Assembly (NCBI GenBank): GCA_947095535.1
Contig: OX352774.1
Coordinates: forward strand, 79,484,416 to 79,548,415
DNA from: Poecilobothrus nobilitatus
Taxonomy: Eukaryota; Arthropoda; Insecta; Diptera; Dolichopodidae
Length of the DNA stretch: 64,000 nucleotides
Direction of reading: 5' to 3'
Positions 48,726-60,048 of this stretch are shown one piece after another (within the stretch, counting starts at the first letter, position 1; every line of letters starts with the position of its first letter). The translations under genes and the position numbers were made by a program. Below the pieces are notes generated by a model that searched no databases, was not told where the DNA came from, and was given only the letters and a program-made list of their open reading frames with translations.

Positions 48726-49254
48726 TCTAATCACAACTTAAAATAAATGATTGTAAAGGTGTTTTGTATATAGTTAAGATAAAAATTATAAACTAAAATA
48801 TGATTTAAAATAATGAGTATTTTAAGTATCGGATATTCTTATTGTCTCCTTTCGAAAAATCTAAAGTTTTCTGGTAAATGGGAGAATTGAAATGGTAGAA
48901 AACAGGACATATAAATAAAATAAAACCAGGAAACAAAAATGGGGACTTATTAATTGCTGGTATGACATAATATGTAAATAATTAAATTAGTTTATTTTAA
49001 AGGGGGGGGGGGGTCATTATTATTGAACGGTAAATAAAATCAATGATTTACTTATTTTCAACAAATTCGAACACGTGTCTGAAAATAATCAATTCTTGAT
49101 TTTTAATAGCTCCACACATTTTTGTTCTAAAAAGTTTCTCTCAACGTGTCTAAATATAAACGAACTGTAGAACTTAATTTTGATAGGCTATATAATCTCT
49201 TCGTAATGCGTCGAACATAAAAAAAAGTAAAGTTGGTTCAAAAAATTAATTATA
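47793..49254. other. AT-rich non-coding stretch with simple repeats
   Basis: No gene. Contains a 36-bp perfect palindrome at 48495-48530 (ATATCGTTTCTATATATA and its reverse), a 52-bp (TA)n at 48671-48722, and a run of 12 G at 49002-49013, which is striking in this background. Confidence 0.6.
48671..48722. repeat. (TA)n microsatellite, 52 bp
   Basis: Twenty-six uninterrupted dinucleotide units, the longest TA tract in the window. Confidence 0.95.
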
Positions 49255-49927
49255 TCTATATCCGGACAAACATAGTTCTCAATAATAAATTTGCTAGATA
49301 GATATGGAAAAGTATATAATATATTCTTACTCAGGTTCCAATTTTGAGTCGACTAAAACATTTTTACCATTTTTGCTTTGTAAAACTATTAGTTTTCCTA
49401 TTGAAATCCAGTAAGTTCGACAAGCGGATTCGAGTAGCTATACCATACAACTTTTTTTTTTTATATGAAAATCATTCAGTTTCTATTAAAACTATAGATT
49501 TCTGATTTTATGAAGAAAAAGTCAAGTTTTATGCAAATAAGTACTGTTGCTACAAATTAGGTTGCTCTAAAGCGCAGTAAGTTCGAATTTCTGCCATACA
49601 ACTTCTTTTTTTTTTTTATATAAGCATAATTAATATTCTCATATTTTGGTACTTAATATAATAAGATATTTGAAATTTTCTAGAAAATGATCAAATTTTA
49701 TGGCAATACCTTCTGTTAAATTTGGTTTGTTCGAGGCAACCGTTTCGAGTAGCTTTCATGTAACTACAAAACTCACATAAATATATTTCAACATTCAATT
49801 AAGTCACATATCTTAAATTTTCTAAAAGATGATTAGATTTTATGCAAACAGTATATATTTATACTATATTTTTGTGTTCGGTATACAAGAGTTGATATAC
49901 AATCTACTCTACACTTATCCCTTTTTA
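49255..49927 (+). repeat. D1 dispersed repeat, copy 2
   Basis: Starts with TAGATATGGAAAAGTATAT as in copy 3. Continues with two internal blocks ending in CATACAACTT plus a T run, then ATCAAATTTTATGGCAATAC, TAAATTTGGTTTGTTCGAGG, CATAAATATATTTC and TTAAGTCACATATCTTAAAT. It ends with the D1 terminal block (GGTATACAAGAGTTGATATA) just before a D2 copy begins at 49928. Confidence 0.65.
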
Positions 49928-51480
49928 TACCCGTACGATACGATCGGGTATAATAAAATTACTCCTCCGTTTGTAACACCTCGAAATAAGCGAGCTAGGT
50001 ATACCTTCAAAGGTATGGATCGGATCAGAAAAAAATTCGAAAACTTGAGCCATGTCCGTCCGTCCGTCAGCACGCTAACTCAAAAACTAAGAAAGCTAGA
50101 ATCTTCAAATTTACACAAAATATTCTGGGAGTAATTTGTAGGTTCCCTATTTTTTTTGGTTGAGTTTGGACGAAAACTTAGGGTAGCTCTCGAACACCTA
50201 ACTTTTAGATCCCCACATTTTTTTTTGAAATAGAGCTATGAAATTTTAAATGCTGTTATTAATTTTAATTTTAATAACTTTTTTTTGTAGCCCCACCCGT
50301 TACGGAGCTACAGCTCCCCAAAGGTTCAAAAAAGCTCTATATTTAAATTGTTATAGCACAAGTTGTATAAGTTATATCTTCATTTTGAAAACGCCAAACG
50401 ATTACTACTTGTATTAGATTTAAAAGTGTATATACAATAAATATATATTTGTCGCATACGGTGTCTTAATTTACCGTTATGCGAAACTCAAATTTTGCAA
50501 AATCCTTTTACCCTTCTATCTTCTAAACGGTTTAAGTTGGAAACTTTTTGACAGAAGTTAGATCTTTGAAAATAAGTATGAGTCATTTCAGAAATTTTTT
50601 TTGTATCACCCCCCGTTTAGGAGCTGTAAGGGGTCAAAACTGAAAATTTCCTATTTTTAAACACCTGTAACTTGAACACCTGTTAAAATTTTTTTAAAGT
50701 AATACACAAAAATTAAAGCCTCAACATTATACTCTTATTTCTGTTAACAACTTTTTTTAATAATATAGGGTTACTTTATAATTGACGAAAGTGTTACTTG
50801 ATTTTTTCAAATTTTCTAACAAATTTCTTTAACGAATTTTTTCCATTTTGTTTTACTCGATAATTTGAAATTGTTGAGGATATAATGCGTAGTACAAAAA
50901 AATGTAAATAAATAAACAACATAACGGTTGTTTGAAGAATTTTTATTTATATGATATTGATATATATACATACTTATATAATATGTTTATTTACATATCG
51001 TATATGCCACTAGTGAGTGAATGGTAAGAGTATATATGTATATTATATAGCGCCGTATTTACATACATATATGTATTTTATTTTACTTATAAGAAATTAT
51101 TCTGTCAATGGAATATTTAAATATAATATAATATAATATTTAAAATTATATTTACTATTTTGTACAAAGTAAATTTAATATACATTTACCGCTTAGTATT
51201 AAATGGTACTATAGAATATTTGAAAAAGTTTTGGATTGATAATCGTTATGTGGAAGGTTAGAATCTGCTTTTGAAGAATGTACATATAAATAAACATATA
51301 GTTTGAATATATGTACAACCCATAGTTCTAGAAATTATAAAATTCACCCAAATTATTTTAAAATATTAAAAAAATAATATTGTGAGCAGAGTGACAGGCT
51401 GTGTACATACTAACGGTTCGTACGGGTATCTAAGAGTTGACAAAGGCAACTGTATTCTTCCTCGTTTTTTTATAAAGCGT
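49928..51480 (+). repeat. D2 dispersed repeat, copy 3 (longest)
   Basis: Opens TACCCGTACGATACGATCGG followed by GTATAATAAAATTACTCC. Continues with GAAATAAGCGAGCTAGGTAT, a CCGTCCGTCCGTC tract at about 50056-50068, ACTCAAAAACTAAGAAAGCT, CCCACCCGTTACGGAGCTAC, ACCCCCCGTTTAGGAGCTGT and CCTCAACATTATACTCTTAT. It closes at 51413-51475 with the same terminal block as D1 (CGTACGGGTATCTAAGAGTT). It is the least AT-rich repeat here. The wording (GGGTATAATA start, CCGTCCGTC) is common in fly dispersed repeats. The 101-codon frame at 49829-50134 crosses the D1/D2 junction and is not a gene. Confidence 0.65.
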
Positions 51481-53261
51481 ATCCATGATTTAAATTTCAT
51501 TTCATTCATTCATCATTTATCTTAAACTATATATAAAAGTTTTTGTAAGCAAACGAATAGAAGACGAACATATTAAGTGAAATTATTAAAGAAAATTTTC
51601 AAAAAGTTTTGGAAAATGCGCTCAAAATTAATTTGTACCACTTGAAAAATGATAAATTCAATAGTCAAAGGGTAATTTAATAAAATTTTCTTGAATAAGG
51701 AAAAGTCATAAATTTTGCACTGTTACTTATTTAAATTTTTAAAATCTAATATTTGATTATTATTTAAATTTCTGACAGTAATGTTAATTTAAATTTTTTT
51801 TTAATGAAAAATAAACAAACAATTTTCTATTATTATTATTATAGTCTTTAAAAATCTAATTTTAGTTTCATTAATTTAAATTTTTTTTTATTTCCCACCA
51901 TTATTTCTTTATTTCAAATTACTATTAAATTAGTAATTATCATTTTGAATTGGCAAAAAATTTTCCAACTGTAATTTAAATCATTAATACGCCATCTGGA
52001 CTTTTACTATTTTATACAATTTTCTTATTGCTTTTAAATTATTCATTGAAAATGTAAAAAAATTCAAATTATTTTTTTTTTTTTGTTTTTTTTTTTTTAT
52101 TGAATGAAAATGAAATCATAGCCAATCTTTGTTTCAATTTTCATTTTGTTTCAATAAGTTTTGTTTTCTCTCCTTTTTTTTTATTTATTGTTTTTTTTTT
52201 TTTTTTTCAATTTAAATATTTTATCGAAATCCTTATTAAATGAAATGTAATCATAAGGTTTCCTCATTTATTCTAAATCTTTTCAAGGATAATTTTAAAA
52301 TAATGTTGGGTAGCATAGTGAATGTAAAAAGAACGTTTTTTCTTTCTTTGTTTTGAACAGTTTGAAAGTTTTGAAACTATAGAAAATCTGTTATTACATT
52401 TTTCTTTATTTTCGGTTATTTTTGTGTCGAACTTTAAAAAAAAAAAAAAAAAAAGACCTTCTAAACAATTTTTAGTTCAAAGTATTATAAAGATTTTTGT
52501 TTGTTTGTTTTTTTTTATTTTTTAATAAAAATCGATTTGATTTAATGTCCTTTAGGTTTCAGTATAAAAGCCAATGAAGTGTTTTATTTTTTAATATTTT
52601 TTTTTTTTTTTTAAGTTCTATTTTTATTCACCACAACTAATATAAATCAACATAAACGACTTTTGTCATATTGTGTATAACTCAGATTTTGTTTTATTAC
52701 CTCATTAACTTAAGTGTAGCAATTTTAAACATTCTGCGGAAATTAAGGTTTTTCTTTTTCGTTTTTTTTTTGTATTAGATATATGTAGGTCCCTTTTCGG
52801 TAATGTTTTGTTCAGTAGGACTTACAACAAAATTAAAATAAAAAAATATATATTTGTAAATTAATATCGATTTTATTTAAATATTCACAAGTGTACGCGT
52901 TAGGAAATTATCATTAGGATTGAAACAGAAAAATAGGAAAATTAAATATCATGAATGTGAGATGTTTTTTTTTTGCTATACCTACTTTAGATTTTCTTAA
53001 TGGTTATAATAAATATTGAAAAAAATTGATAAAAAAATTTTCTTTTCGTTTAAAATACATATTGAGAAATTCACCACATGGGGTGGGTGGTGTGTACATA
53101 ATCCGATTTGGTGTAATTTTATTTTCAAATATGGTTTTATTATAGTTAATAATTGTCCGTCTATTTGTTAATATTCAATATTGGAACATTTTTTCAATTT
53201 AAATTTGATAATATGTATATTTAGAAGATTCTTATACCAAAGTATTTTTTATTTTTTTATT
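51481..53261. other. AT-rich non-coding stretch
   Basis: No gene. Many poly-T runs between 52070 and 52620. No repeat match found. Confidence 0.5.
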
Positions 53262-53500
53262 TTTGCTAAAGGAGGTGGGAATCTTCCAAAGACAACCAAC
53301 CAAGAATTTCCCCCTTGGTAGTGTCAGATTCTTACTGACTAAACAAGAACCCAAAACCCTTCGATTGAAAGGTTGGCGACTTAACCACCAGTCAGATAAT
53401 TCGAAGAGATTCCAAGGATTACCCAAGGGACTAAAAATTAGACCAATTCCACCAATTTATGGAATTTTAGTCCCTTGGGTAATTAATTTGACTTAAGTTA
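53262..53500 (-). mobile_element. SINE-like repeat, family C, copy 2
   Basis: Shares 53270-53345 with 12087-12156. On the minus strand it reads: a hairpin head, then a tRNA-like CTGGTGGTTAAGTCGCCAAC (A-box-like) and GGGTTCTTGTTTAGTC (B-box-like), then the body AGAATCTGACACTACCAAGG to AAGATTCCCACCTCC, and an A-rich tail. The two short frames on opposite strands (53232-53496) fall inside and are artefacts. Confidence 0.5.
53418..53483. repeat. 19-bp perfect hairpin at the SINE-like head
   Basis: Arms 53418-53436 and 53465-53483 are exact reverse complements (ATTACCCAAGGGACTAAAA) with a 28-base loop. The mixed composition rules out chance. Copy 1 of the family also carries a shorter stem in the same relative place. 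Confidence 0.9.
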
Positions 53501-54063
53501 AAATATAGCTTTAGTATCTGGGTTTGTTGTTTGCGTTTTTGTTTCTCGCAGTTCTAAGAACCTGTCTAGGTAGATTCCAATTATCATTTTGTTAAGATTA
53601 ATTCTAACGGTAAATGATATGAGACAAAGATGGTAACTGTTTGAAAACTTAATTTTACAGTCACTTCATGCCAGAAACTACAAAATAATAGTATTTATAA
53701 TTTCTAGGTTTACTTAGAGATTTTTCCCCTATAGCTTTAGTTTCTATGATGTTGGCAATTTTTTTTATATAGTATCTGTCGTAAAATTGATATCTGGATA
53801 ATTCTACATTTATTTAGAGAGTTTACACAATCTAAAACCATTAAACAACAACTAAGAAAATTATATATTATTTTTTATTAGTATATTCGTACTTATCTAT
53901 ATAATTTTATTTATTTATTTATTTATTTATATTAATATTACATACATAAATGTAATGCATTATTATTGAACCATCGGCTACTAAAAGCCATTATAGATTT
54001 TTATACTATTATTAAATTATATACTAATATTATTTATTTTGTTTATATTATATACTATATATT
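53501..54063. other. AT-rich non-coding stretch
   Basis: No gene. An (ATTT)n tract near 53907-53930. Confidence 0.5.
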
Positions 54064-54204
54064 TACATTATATTTAGTTGTAAGGGGGGTATGTAAAGAA
54101 AAAAACACTTACGACCAGTGCAGTGATCGAACCCACACTCCTTCGGTTAATACGTCACACGCCTACCCACTAGGCTACCAAAGCCCCCAAAATACATTAT
54201 ATTT
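54064..54204 (-). mobile_element. tRNA-like short insertion with 12-bp target-site duplication
   Basis: TACATTATATTT at 54064-54075 and again at 54193-54204 flank a 117-bp insert. On the minus strand the insert starts with a tRNA-like TGGTAGCCTAGTGGGTAGGC (A-box, 54161-54180) and GGGTTCGATCAC (B-box, 54123-54134). A stem GTCGTAAG/CTTACAAC (54108-54115 with 54077-54084) follows. The head and stem match the 44871 and 45364 repeats. Unlike those, this copy has no LINE 3' UTR attached, so the module can exist alone. A SINE by structure; the perfect duplication shows it moved by target-primed insertion. Confidence 0.75.
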
Positions 54205-56335
54205 TAAATTAAAAAAAAAAATTGCATACTTTTAGGGCTAAGTTAGAATAAACTGTAGTTTATTTTATCCTGTTATTTCTATAACGAATTTATAATTTAT
54301 TTTTCGATTTTTGTTTTTTTTTCCGTCAATATTTTTTTATTTATTTCATAGGGCTTAAACAACATATTGTATAAATTATTATATAGATCACTTATGAGAA
54401 TTCATTTTGATTTGTTTTTAAAACAGATGAAATAAGTTGTTGGAGAATTGCTTTAAAATGTTTGTTTTTTTCTTTTTTTATATATATATATACATACATT
54501 TATATAAATATTTTCATTTATGTATTGAAAAGTATTTCAGAATAAATAAAACCAAATAAACAAGAATTTCAAGGATAATGGCAATTTATAAACTTAAAAA
54601 GCGAAGGAAAAAGATAAAATCTGATGATTGAGAGCAATTGATTAACTGTTTCGAGGATAAATTTGAATTTTAGAAAAGTAAAAAAAAAAAAAAAAAAAAA
54701 AATTCAGATAAAAATTAATTTTATAGACTATACATAAATATGATGAAAATTTTTGAATCCGGTAACTTTTTGTTATAAAATTTTATTCAAAGAACTAAAG
54801 GTTGTTAATTGATTTGGTGGTTCAGTTTTTAATTCAAATTTTTTTTTTTTTTTAAAAAAAAATAGCTATTTACAAATCAATTTTTTTATGAAATTGAAAT
54901 TAAAAATTTAATTAAAAATATTTATTTGTTTTTGTTTTTTTTTTTTTGCTTTAAACTTAGACTTTCTTTGATTTTTTATCTTTTGATGAAAGTGTTTGAT
55001 AAACTAAAAGGGGATAATGATGGCTGTTTTAGATTTATTACATCAATGTATGAAAATATATATAAATATCATTTAAAATTCGAGAATCGTAGGCAAATCC
55101 AAAATAAATGGAATGAACACCATTAAAACGGATATACTTATACATAAAAGAAAACTTATAAGAAGCGTCAGTTGGAGGCGGAATTGCTTGAAATTTAGAA
55201 TTTGAAAAGTTGTTCCAAATTACGCTATTAAGATAAGATTAAGGGAACGAACATTCTCTATATAGTTGGTGCTTAACAATTTTTATGAAATAACTATAGC
55301 AATCAATTATAATAATAAGACGACGACTTAAACTGGAATATAATCAGCCACATTGTTTCTGTTATTATTGTCCAATAAATAAAAACTGAGAAATCATTTA
55401 ATTTTTTTTTTTTTTAAATTCCTTTTTAAAGAAAATTCTCATTAAAAGGGGGAAAAACTTTGAATGCATGTGAATTAATGAAAAAGAAGAGAGCAATTAC
55501 AAAAAAAAAAAAAAAAAAAAATGTGAAACTCATATTTTATTTACATTTCTGCACAATTTCGTATTATTAACTGTAATTACCCAAAAAATGATGTCAATAG
55601 CATTACCTTATTTACCCATCCTTTTGAAAATATTTACCGCATGTTTTATATGTTAAATGTGAATATAACGGGTGGTAAGAACCAATTTTTCTGGGTTTTG
55701 TAGGAATTTGATGTTTTTCGTCTTTGTTTTTATTGTGTGGCAAATTATGAAAAATTGTAATGTTTTTTTTTGTTTTCTCAATATTTTACACATATCTCGG
55801 TTTTGTTTCAACTTTTTTTTTTTTTTTTTGTTTTTGTTTGGTTAAAATTATTTTACATAAGAGTGTTTTTAATACCATATAATTACTGTTATTGATGGTA
55901 TGAGTTTTAAATGCGTTTTTATTTAGGGAGAAAAAAAAATGTTATTTCTTTTATGTTCTTATGAAATTGCATATGCGTATTTTAGTTACATATAAGAATA
56001 TTAAGTATGATTATAAATTGCTTGTCATAGTACGTTTTTAATTTGTTTATTAGAATGGAACTAATTGTTGCAAAAGCACACCTCTTTTATTTTATTTTTT
56101 TCATTTTAATTTACTCCTTTGTGTATTTTATTTATATATTGTATCGTATCTTGTTTTTTTTTTTATAGGAAAATATTATTTGGATATAGTTTCGAAAAGC
56201 GGTAACGTCTAATTTTTTTCGAACTTTCCTTAAAAACCTTGAATCATGTGATGTAACACTGTAAGAAAGATTTAATTTGTTCGTAAAAAAATTAAAACTA
56301 GTTATTTTCATTACAAAAATATTTTATACATGCTT
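54205..56335. other. AT-rich non-coding stretch
   Basis: No supportable gene. The plus frame at 54926-55126 has a mildly protein-like C-terminal half (MKVFDKLKGDNDGCFRF) but begins in poly-F and resembles nothing known. Long A runs near 54680 and 55500. Confidence 0.45.
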
Positions 56336-56616
56336 ATACTACTACATCCAGCCATTGGTGTAGTGGTTGACGCACCGCTTCTCATTCATAAGGGAATGAG
56401 AGGTCTCGGGTTCGATTTCCGGCTGAGTACAATAATTGTAATATTAAAAAAAAAAAATATTCATATAACGCAATGTATAAATACTTAAATATATCAGATA
56501 ATATCTCGTACATCCCACCTTCCTACCAGGCAACAGGGGTTATAGCTACCTGGCACATTTATGTACCACGGTAACTGCATATAAATAAATAAATAAATAA
56601 ATAAATATACTACTAC
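56336..56616 (+). mobile_element. tRNA-derived SINE with (AAAT)n tail and target-site duplication
   Basis: ATACTACTAC at 56336-56345 and 56607-56616 is a perfect 10-bp duplication. Between them the insert begins CATTGGTGTAGTGGTTGACG (pol III A-box at 56356-56373) and has GGGTTCGATTTCC (B-box, 56408-56420) at a tRNA-like spacing. A body with an AT-rich linker and a GGCAACAGGGGTTATAGC / TACCTGGCAC segment follows, then an (AAAT)n tail at 56581-56606. It is the best-preserved mobile element here and a different family from the 44/54-kb module. No coding capacity; it would depend on a partner LINE for movement. Confidence 0.88.
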
Positions 56617-57684
56617 TAAGAGCTCACTAAAACATTTAAATTTTTAATTAAGGACTGTTAGGTTTTTATATCTTCCGAAATAAGAGCGATTTTCCCACTT
56701 TAGATCTTGCGCCTCTATAACTTTGAAAATTTAGATTAGCGAATTGAAGCTCTTATGCTCGTTGTTGTCAAATAAAATACAGATTGATGACATTATCTAT
56801 GATATTTTTCATCAAAGTTAGCAGAAAATCAGCCTTGGTGCCTTTTCGGAACTTTGGCCTATTATTTTATAATTTTTTTAACATAATGTTTTCCTTACAC
56901 ATCATATTGATATTTTATTTCTAATATTCTTTTTATGTGTACAGCTTGAGTCTAATGAAATTTTGTTATAAAAATATAAATTGTGTAACATTAACATATT
57001 GAAAATAACAATATTAAAAGTTTTACAGAAAAAATTATTAAACAATATAAAATGAATGTAAAATAGAAGCAAATGTATTTAAAGCCTTATGTCATATAGG
57101 ATTGTTTAAAATAAAATGCAATTAATATAATAATATTTATTTATATATTTTTTTAAATTTTTTATTAAATGATTTTTATTTATATGTTTATATTATTCCA
57201 ATGACACGATTTCTAAACTAGGTAGTAAATCAAATAAAAGAAATTTAGTAATCAAACTTGGGTTCGTTTAATTGTAGGATGTCACTTTAAACACTCAGTT
57301 ATCCACCATATTTAAAGAGTTTATTAGAATTAATTTACATTTAGAAATATAATTTTTTATCCTGCTAAAATTTATTTAAAAAAGTTTAAATTAATTCTTC
57401 AGAACGAAAGACAATGCAAATCAAAAAATTTGAAAGAAAACAAAAAAAGATGTTAAATTTTCAAAAATTCGTAAACAAAACCCAAAAAATTAAGTTCGGG
57501 TAGATATACCGTTTTTGTATTAATATGTTCTTTTTTTTATAAAGAAATCGAAACCAAACTATCCCTTCCCTTGCTCTTTCCTTTTCCCTTGCAATCAAAC
57601 GTCAAAAAAATGTATGATTTTGTTTATTTGCCATTACTTTTGTGACAGCTTAAACTTTAAAGAGGTGATGATGAGACGAAATAG
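56617..57684. other. AT-rich non-coding stretch
   Basis: No gene. 56640-56870 is more mixed (GCGCCTCTATAACTTTGAAA, TCAGCCTTGGTGCCTTTTCG) and may be old repeat DNA without a second copy here. Confidence 0.45.
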
Positions 57685-57990
57685 ATATGGAAAAGTATAT
57701 TTATATTCTTCCTAAGGATTCAAATTCGAGTATTCTTAGTTTCCATTTACGTCCGTCTACACGATAACTCAAAAAATAATGAAGTTAGTCATCTTTTATG
57801 GTAATATCTTCTGTAAATTTGGCTGGGTTAGGGGCAAATGTCATATAACCCGGGTAAATGTCATATAACTTCAATTTTATATAATCATATTTCGCTACTT
57901 ATTTAAGTCAGATAACTGAATTTTTACTTGTACGTTTATCCTAGAATTGACACAGTCACCTATACATTCTTTCTCACTTTACTGTTTTTC
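57685..57990 (+). repeat. D1 dispersed repeat, copy 3 (short)
   Basis: Contains TAGATATGGAAAAGTATAT, CGTCCGTCTACACGATAACT then CAAAAAATAATGAAGTTAG, a duplicated AAATGTCATATAAC and TTATTTAAGTCAGATAACTG. It ends with the terminal block TATCCTAGAGTTGACACAG then CTTTCTCAC. It lacks the middle region seen in copies 1 and 2. Confidence 0.65.
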
Positions 57991-59261
57991 TTTTTTTGTT
58001 TTTAAGTCATTTGAATTTTTGTTTTTATAATAATTTCGTTAAAATGTTCAATAAATTTTATTCTTGTCAAACTTATTATTAAGAATTTCAAGTAAGAGCT
58101 TAAAAAAGTCACTTAAAGTAAAATGAAAGACCAAAATATTTACAAGGAATAACTTGATTGAGTAGTGAATGAGTTTCTATTGAAAAGAAATACAAAGGTT
58201 TTTTTTCTTAAATTTTTTTAGGAAATAATAGAAGTTTTGGAAGTGTGTAGAAGTTTTATAAATCCGACGTATGGGCGATGGACAGAGTGAAACTATATTA
58301 AAGCTAAATTATAGTAACTGTAAGTAAATCGATAATGTGTACTGTAACCGTATGTGAATCGATGAATTATAAATTAACAATAATTGATAAATGAAATTTA
58401 AGTCAGAATCGATACTAAGGATCACAGGATATAAAAGTAAAAATAAGTTTACTTTATGTATTTAATATAATTTAAGCTACAAAATTAGGGTTTCAATAAT
58501 TTGTTTATAGCTGTAGTTTTCATTTTATCTAAATATAATTTTTATTAGTAAGATTTCAAAACCAACCAAAATTTATGTTGTTTATATGTATATGCCAATT
58601 TGAAATTTTTATAAATATTGAAAATATATCATATTTTAATTCTTTATTCCAAAATGAATCTTGCCTTCCTATAATTTACCATTACTGTAGGGAGCTCTAA
58701 TGTTTCTCTTTATTAATGAGAAATAGTACGTATAGTATGAGGTGAATAATGACAATCTGTTACAATCTGTTAATGCTTGTATTAATTTTTATTTTCTTTA
58801 ATTTTGTAAAAGAATATACATATATAGCATTATGATACATATATATAGGGTGTTTAAAATTGAGGTATCATTTTAATTTTAATTTTAATAAAAAAAGACT
58901 TTTTTTTTGAAATATTAAATATATTTTTATTTTAATTTATTACAAATAGGTTCCGGTTAATAATGAAATATATATTTAAAATTATCATTATTTATCAATC
59001 TGTACAGTTCCACGTGCAACATAGTATTATGTCATTATTCATTATTAAGTGAAATTGTGATGAAATCGGTTGAAGACATAAACTAAGGCGATTTTAACGT
59101 TTGCACAGGTTCCATTTTGTTATTATTTTAAATTTTTCCTTATTTATTCAACGACTATAAATATAATAAATTCAATAGTTAACCTTCTAACCAGCGAAAT
59201 CGTAAATTTAACAATAAAAATAGTATTTGAGGAAGTGCTTTCCTGATTTGTGCAAACATTT
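57991..59261. other. AT-rich non-coding stretch
   Basis: No gene. A short D5-like piece (ACAAAATTAGGGTTTCAATA) lies near 58481-58505. TAGGGTGTTTAAAA at about 58848 resembles an insect transposon end, without a partner nearby. Confidence 0.4.
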
Positions 59262-59541
59262 TTGAGCTCTTCTATTCGTAAAACAATTTTTAGAAATCGG
59301 ATATAAGTTGTAGGTATTTTTATAAGTACCTATATATATGATATTTTTTTAATTTTTCATTTATTGAATTTATTTTCTATTTTTCAAACCAGACAGAATT
59401 AAAAAAAAAAAACGCGTTAAACCTGCCCTTCTATTGCAATAGTATACACACTGAAAATTTCGGTTCGAAATTGATCTAGTATAGTTTTTGAGTCTATAAA
59501 TCACAAACAAACAAACATCCGCTTTCATATATTATACAGAT
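59262..59541. repeat. probable dispersed-repeat 3' tail
   Basis: TTTTGAGTCTATAAATCACA then AACAAACAAACATCCGCTTT and ATATTATACAGAT is wording that I recognise from dispersed repeats of many fly genomes, where it ends a mobile element. No second copy lies in the window. Confidence 0.35.
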
Positions 59542-59552
59542 ATGATTGTTAT

Positions 59553-60048
59553 GGAGGTCACTCCCTCAAAAATAAAAATTTTTCTAAGTAGAATTAGTTT
59601 ATAAACAAACCGGAGTTTATAAACAAACGATTGACCCAGAGAGGGACCGGGGGTAACTGTAACGTAAGGTTGCTATGATACCAAAGAACTTGAACACAGA
59701 AATAGTATAAGACGCAGAAATAGTTAGAAAAACAAAAAATAAAAAAATCTTAGTTCAAAAATGACTTCTTTTTAGCTTTTTGGCTTTCCTGAACGCGTTT
59801 CTTTGTTTTCAAGGTGGTTTCAATAACTATATTTTAAGCTGAGGAATTTTCTATATGTTGAGGGGGGGTTTTTTTTAACAATGTTAAAGAAGCTCGAAAA
59901 ACGTGCATTTTTTTTCTTCATGTCATAATGCTGAAACCAAGCAATATTTACTAATTTCTCAGCTTAAAATTTTGTTTCTGGAAGTAAGAACATGTGTAAG
60001 AACAAACGCGTTTTTTGTATGGAAAATGAACGAGGGAGTGATGACCCC
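59553..60048. mobile_element. segment bounded by ~15-bp imperfect inverted repeats
   Basis: GGAGGTCACTCCCTC at 59553-59567 and GAGGGAGTGATGACCCC at 60032-60048 pair as inverted repeats apart from a 3-base bulge and one mismatch. Inside are a doubled TTTATAAACAAAC and GACCGGGGGTAACTGTAACG. It looks like a non-autonomous DNA element of about 0.5 kb. No target-site duplication was identified and no coding capacity is visible. Confidence 0.4.

Noticed and set aside
49829..50134. 101-codon plus-strand frame
   Set aside because: Crosses the junction of a D1 and a D2 repeat; the peptide includes translation of the CCGTCCGTC tract.
56346..56425. Functional tRNA gene
   Set aside because: It is the head of a SINE with a tail and target-site duplication, and the acceptor stem does not pair.
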